DNA of 64,000 nucleotides from Neosynechococcus sphagnicola sy1 (lineage in GTDB: Bacteria > Cyanobacteriota > Cyanobacteriia > Neosynechococcales > Neosynechococcaceae): the NCBI RefSeq assembly GCF_000775285.1, contig NZ_JJML01000017.1, positions 62,001 to 126,000 of the forward strand, in the 5' to 3' direction. Both the position numbers and the translations under genes were made by a program. How positions within the stretch are numbered: the first letter of the stretch is position 1; the number at the start of each line of letters is the position of its first letter. Below, piece after piece: positions 63,990 through 64,000 of this stretch. The notes beneath the pieces are model-generated. The model worked only from the letters and a program-made list of their open reading frames with translations, did no database searches and was not told the origin of the DNA.

Positions 63990-64000
63990 TCAGTAGTTGA

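Larger units (their letters stand above)
63543..64000. other. Right-edge intergenic DNA with repeats
   Basis: About 460 bases. The first 150 bases hold the dps promoter region (TAGAAT on the minus strand is a candidate -10). A short frame at 63827-63955 is not convincing. The last 80 bases carry an interspersed repeat and a hairpin (listed below). The end is cut. Confidence 0.4.

Noticed and set aside
1-64000. tRNA, rRNA or CRISPR array
   Set aside because: No cloverleaf with the T-loop consensus, no rRNA-like stretch and no regularly spaced repeats were seen by eye. A tRNAscan or Infernal run would be decisive.

Overview
The window is cyanobacterial chromosome. Lineage markers are chlorophyll synthase (chlG), the cytochrome b6f subunit PetP, a Psb32-type TPM protein, a Tab2/Atab2 homologue, the NtcA/PII partner PipX with PipY, SepF, a HetZ-related protein and dense GCGATCGC (HIP1) palindromes. 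The exact genus cannot be fixed from the sequence. No rRNA, tRNA or CRISPR array was seen.

Layout, left to right. 1-8.5 kb: a truncated sensor histidine kinase, then tldD and pmbA/tldE with DUF445, PstS-like and Tab2 genes between them. 8.7-14.4 kb: a minus-strand locus with two almost identical major-type pilins, a divergent third pilin, a conserved unknown protein, a TPR/O-GlcNAc-transferase-like enzyme and a small methyltransferase, which together look like a type IV pilin production and glycan-modification locus. 14.6-16.1 kb: a tnpB-only IS200/IS605 element with similar hairpins on both sides. 16.1-19.1 kb: a small coiled-coil gene and the LPS-export genes lptF, lptB and lptA. 19.5-25.2 kb: thrC, a MoaD/ThiS-like sulfur carrier, glmU, a TrkA-type potassium channel and galE. 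25.3-32.4 kb: a plus-strand run with a HetZ-related gene, mazG, der, a CbiQ-like transporter subunit and a TrpE/PabB-type chorismate enzyme. 32.9-36.5 kb: pipX-pipY-sepF-proC, with a structured leader before sepF. 36.5-42.9 kb: a compact minus-strand glycan operon (methyltransferase, glycosyltransferase, 814-residue membrane protein, glycosyltransferase, methyltransferase). 43.1-50.6 kb: petP, an ArsA-like ATPase, chlG, an inositol-monophosphatase-family gene, mnmE and clpB. 50.7-57.4 kb: a DUF2330/RnfD-like pair, a protein built of six 19-residue repeats, an aldo/keto reductase, RlpA, a TPM protein and a TPR protein. 57.6-63.5 kb: an ECF sigma/anti-sigma/Spy-like envelope unit, a DUF1800-DUF1501 pair, a CbiX-type chelatase and Dps.

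A strong warning applies to the whole window. At least a dozen genes, including der, lptB and chlG, which should be essential or nearly so, are broken by single indels, nearly all in homopolymer runs. The reading frames resume perfectly on the other side. This pattern points to sequencing or assembly error rather than true pseudogenes, so I annotate these as single genes with the break position given.

The observations most worth follow-up are the pilin/OGT/methyltransferase locus, the six-fold 19-residue GxRPI repeat protein, the structured RNA leader upstream of sepF, the thrC-sulfur-carrier pairing, the matched hairpins around tnpB, and the five-gene glycan operon.
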